This document shows positions 62,889 to 64,000 of a stretch of 64,000 nt of DNA, piece after piece. Both the position numbers and the translations under genes were made by a program. Within the stretch, counting starts at the first letter, position 1; each line of letters opens with the position of its first letter. This stretch comes from Clostridiales bacterium. GTDB taxonomy: Bacteria; Bacillota; Clostridia; Saccharofermentanales; Saccharofermentanaceae. The DNA is taken from the NCBI GenBank assembly GCA_017509205.1, contig JAFWQF010000033.1, forward strand, positions 1-64,000. The letters run 5' to 3'. The notes beneath the pieces are model-generated. The model was not told where the DNA came from. It searched no databases and saw nothing but the letters and a program-made list of their open reading frames with translations.

Positions 62889-64000
62889 TCAGCTTACGCC
62901 GAGTGCCGTATTGCCCTCACCTGTTCCTGCGGGCTTCTCGCTCGAGCCGTTCTTGTAGATCAGGATCGGCTGCTTGCCCTCGGTGATGCATTCCTTCTTG
63001 ATGATGCACTCCCTGATGTCGTGCTCTGACGGTACGTCAAACATGACCTGTCTCATCGTCTCTTCGATGATGGCGCGGAGTCCTCTTGCACCGGTATTCT
63101 GCTCTACGGCCTTATCAGCAATTGCACGGATCGCGTCTTCCTCGAACTTGAGATCGACGTCGTCCATCTTGAGGATCTTCTGATACTGCTTGATGATTGC
63201 GTTCTTGGGTTCTGTGAGAACTCTTACGAGAGCATCTGAATCGAGCCTGTCGAGAGCAACCGTAACCGGAATACGTCCGATGAATTCGGGAATGAGACCG
63301 AACTTCATGAGGTCATCCGGCTTTACTTCGTGATAGTAGATACCGCTGTTCATGTCACGGCGTGACTGAACGTCTGCACCGAAACCGAACTGCTTCTGCT
63401 CAACACGGTTTGCGATGATGTCATCGAGACCGTCAAACGCACCGCCGCAGATGAAAAGGATATTCGTTGTATCGATCTTGATGCACTCTTCGTTCGGGTG
63501 CTTTCTGCCGCCCTTGGGAGGAACGTTTGCGATGGTGCTCTCAAGGATCTTGAGGAGTGCCTGCTGAACACCTTCACCGCTGACGTCACGTGTGATGGAT
63601 ACGTTTTCTGACTTCTTTGTGATCTTGTCGACCTCATCGATATAGACGATACCGATCTGGGCACGTTCAATATCGTAATCAGCCGCGATAATAAGCTTTA
63701 AGAGGATGTTCTCGACGTCTTCACCGACGTAACCTGCCTGTGTAAGGCTGGTGGCATCAGCTACTGCAAACGGAACGTTGAGGATCCTTGCAAGTGTCTG
63801 TGCAAGGAGCGTCTTACCTGAACCTGTGGGTCCGAGCAGGAGAATGTTGCTCTTCTGGAGCTCGGTCTCATCGGAAGGAAGATCCGTATAGACTCTCTTG
63901 TAGTGATTGTAGACTGCAACGGAGAGCGCAACCTTGGCATCATCCTGACCTACGACATACTGGTCGAGCATGTCCTTGATCTGATGAGGCGTAACAAGCT
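62889..64000 (-). CDS. clpX: ATP-dependent Clp protease ATP-binding subunit ClpX (5' end beyond window)
   Basis: Reading frame continues upstream of the visible Met ([18 protein letters not shown]), so the N-terminal zinc domain lies outside. Walker [16 protein letters not shown], Walker [11 protein letters not shown], pore loop GYVGEDV, RNIL-type sensor [11 protein letters not shown]. Unfolds substrates for ClpP. Confidence 0.97.
   Translation of the reverse strand, partial: LVTPHQIKDMLDQYVVGQDDAKVALSVAVYNHYKRVYTDLPSDETELQKSNILLLGPTGSGKTLLAQTLARILNVPFAVADATSLTQAGYVGEDVENILLKLIIAADYDIERAQIGIVYIDEVDKITKKSENVSITRDVSGEGVQQALLKILESTIANVPPKGGRKHPNEECIKIDTTNILFICGGAFDGLDDIIANRVEQKQFGFGADVQSRRDMNSGIYYHEVKPDDLMKFGLIPEFIGRIPVTVALDRLDSDALVRVLTEPKNAIIKQYQKILKMDDVDLKFEEDAIRAIADKAVEQNTGARGLRAIIEETMRQVMFDVPSEHDIRECIIKKECITEGKQPILIYKNGSSEKPAGTGEGNTALGVS

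Noticed and set aside
1-64000. CRISPR array, prophage or insertion sequence
   Set aside because: No spaced direct repeats, integrase, transposase or phage structural genes were seen; the LRR and linker repeats are coding.

Overview
The window looks like core chromosome of a low-to-mid-GC anaerobic Firmicute of class Clostridia. The evidence is a PolC-type replicative polymerase, an IspH–ribosomal protein S1 fusion, a type-2 IleRS, TrmK/Nif3 beside dnaG, class A RNase P RNA and BspA-like LRR surface proteins. The genus cannot be fixed from the sequence; a gut or rumen Oscillospirales-type organism is a reasonable guess. No prophage, insertion sequence or CRISPR array was seen. Nearly all genes are on the minus strand, so the text below follows transcription from high to low coordinates within each block.

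Layout. (1) 1-6.7 kb: four tandem paralogous secreted LRR_5 (BspA-like) proteins, each with a signal peptide, an acidic Glu/Thr/Lys/Pro linker, an LRR core and (in the three complete genes) a very basic Lys tail. (2) 6.8-11.9 kb: lrp–aminotransferase–prfB operon, malic enzyme, an unknown membrane protein. (3) 11.9-16.3 kb: a divergent 636-aa glutamine synthetase (plus strand), an aquaporin, a Bacteroidetes-type purM and rnpB. (4) 16.3-21.9 kb: dapA-dapB-yajC-dnaG-trmK-nif3, where the sigA gene usually found after dnaG is absent. (5) 22-36 kb: the translation/envelope/isoprenoid run pyrH-frr-uppS-cdsA-dxr-rseP-ispG-polC-priA. (6) 36-38 kb: rpsB-tsf. (7) 38-42 kb: thyA–histidine phosphatase–dfrA, a secreted LRR/NlpC-P60-like protein and two tRNA-Pro genes. 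(8) 42-51 kb: ileS–M50 protease–scpA–scpB–rpiR–cmk–ispH/rpsA. (9) 51-58.5 kb: rRNA modification enzymes, two lipoproteins, a DUF1294 membrane protein and an OmpR-type two-component pair with an rluF-like gene. (10) 58.5-64 kb: clpX (cut by the window edge)–ROK kinase–valS–membrane protein.

Most genes are housekeeping. Three MEP-pathway enzymes (Dxr, IspG, IspH) and UppS lead to undecaprenyl phosphate, and CdsA serves phospholipid synthesis. DapA and DapB serve lysine/diaminopimelate synthesis, while ThyA and DHFR form the thymidylate/folate cycle.

The observations most worth following are: a PolC whose embedded proofreading exonuclease has kept its fold-level similarity but lost its metal-binding carboxylates; the charge-polarised LRR surface-protein array and its module shared with the NlpC-like protein 34 kb away; a tRNA-Pro with anticodon AGG next to a tRNA-Pro(CGG); and a palindromic -10 element that appears to drive two divergent, leaderless genes.
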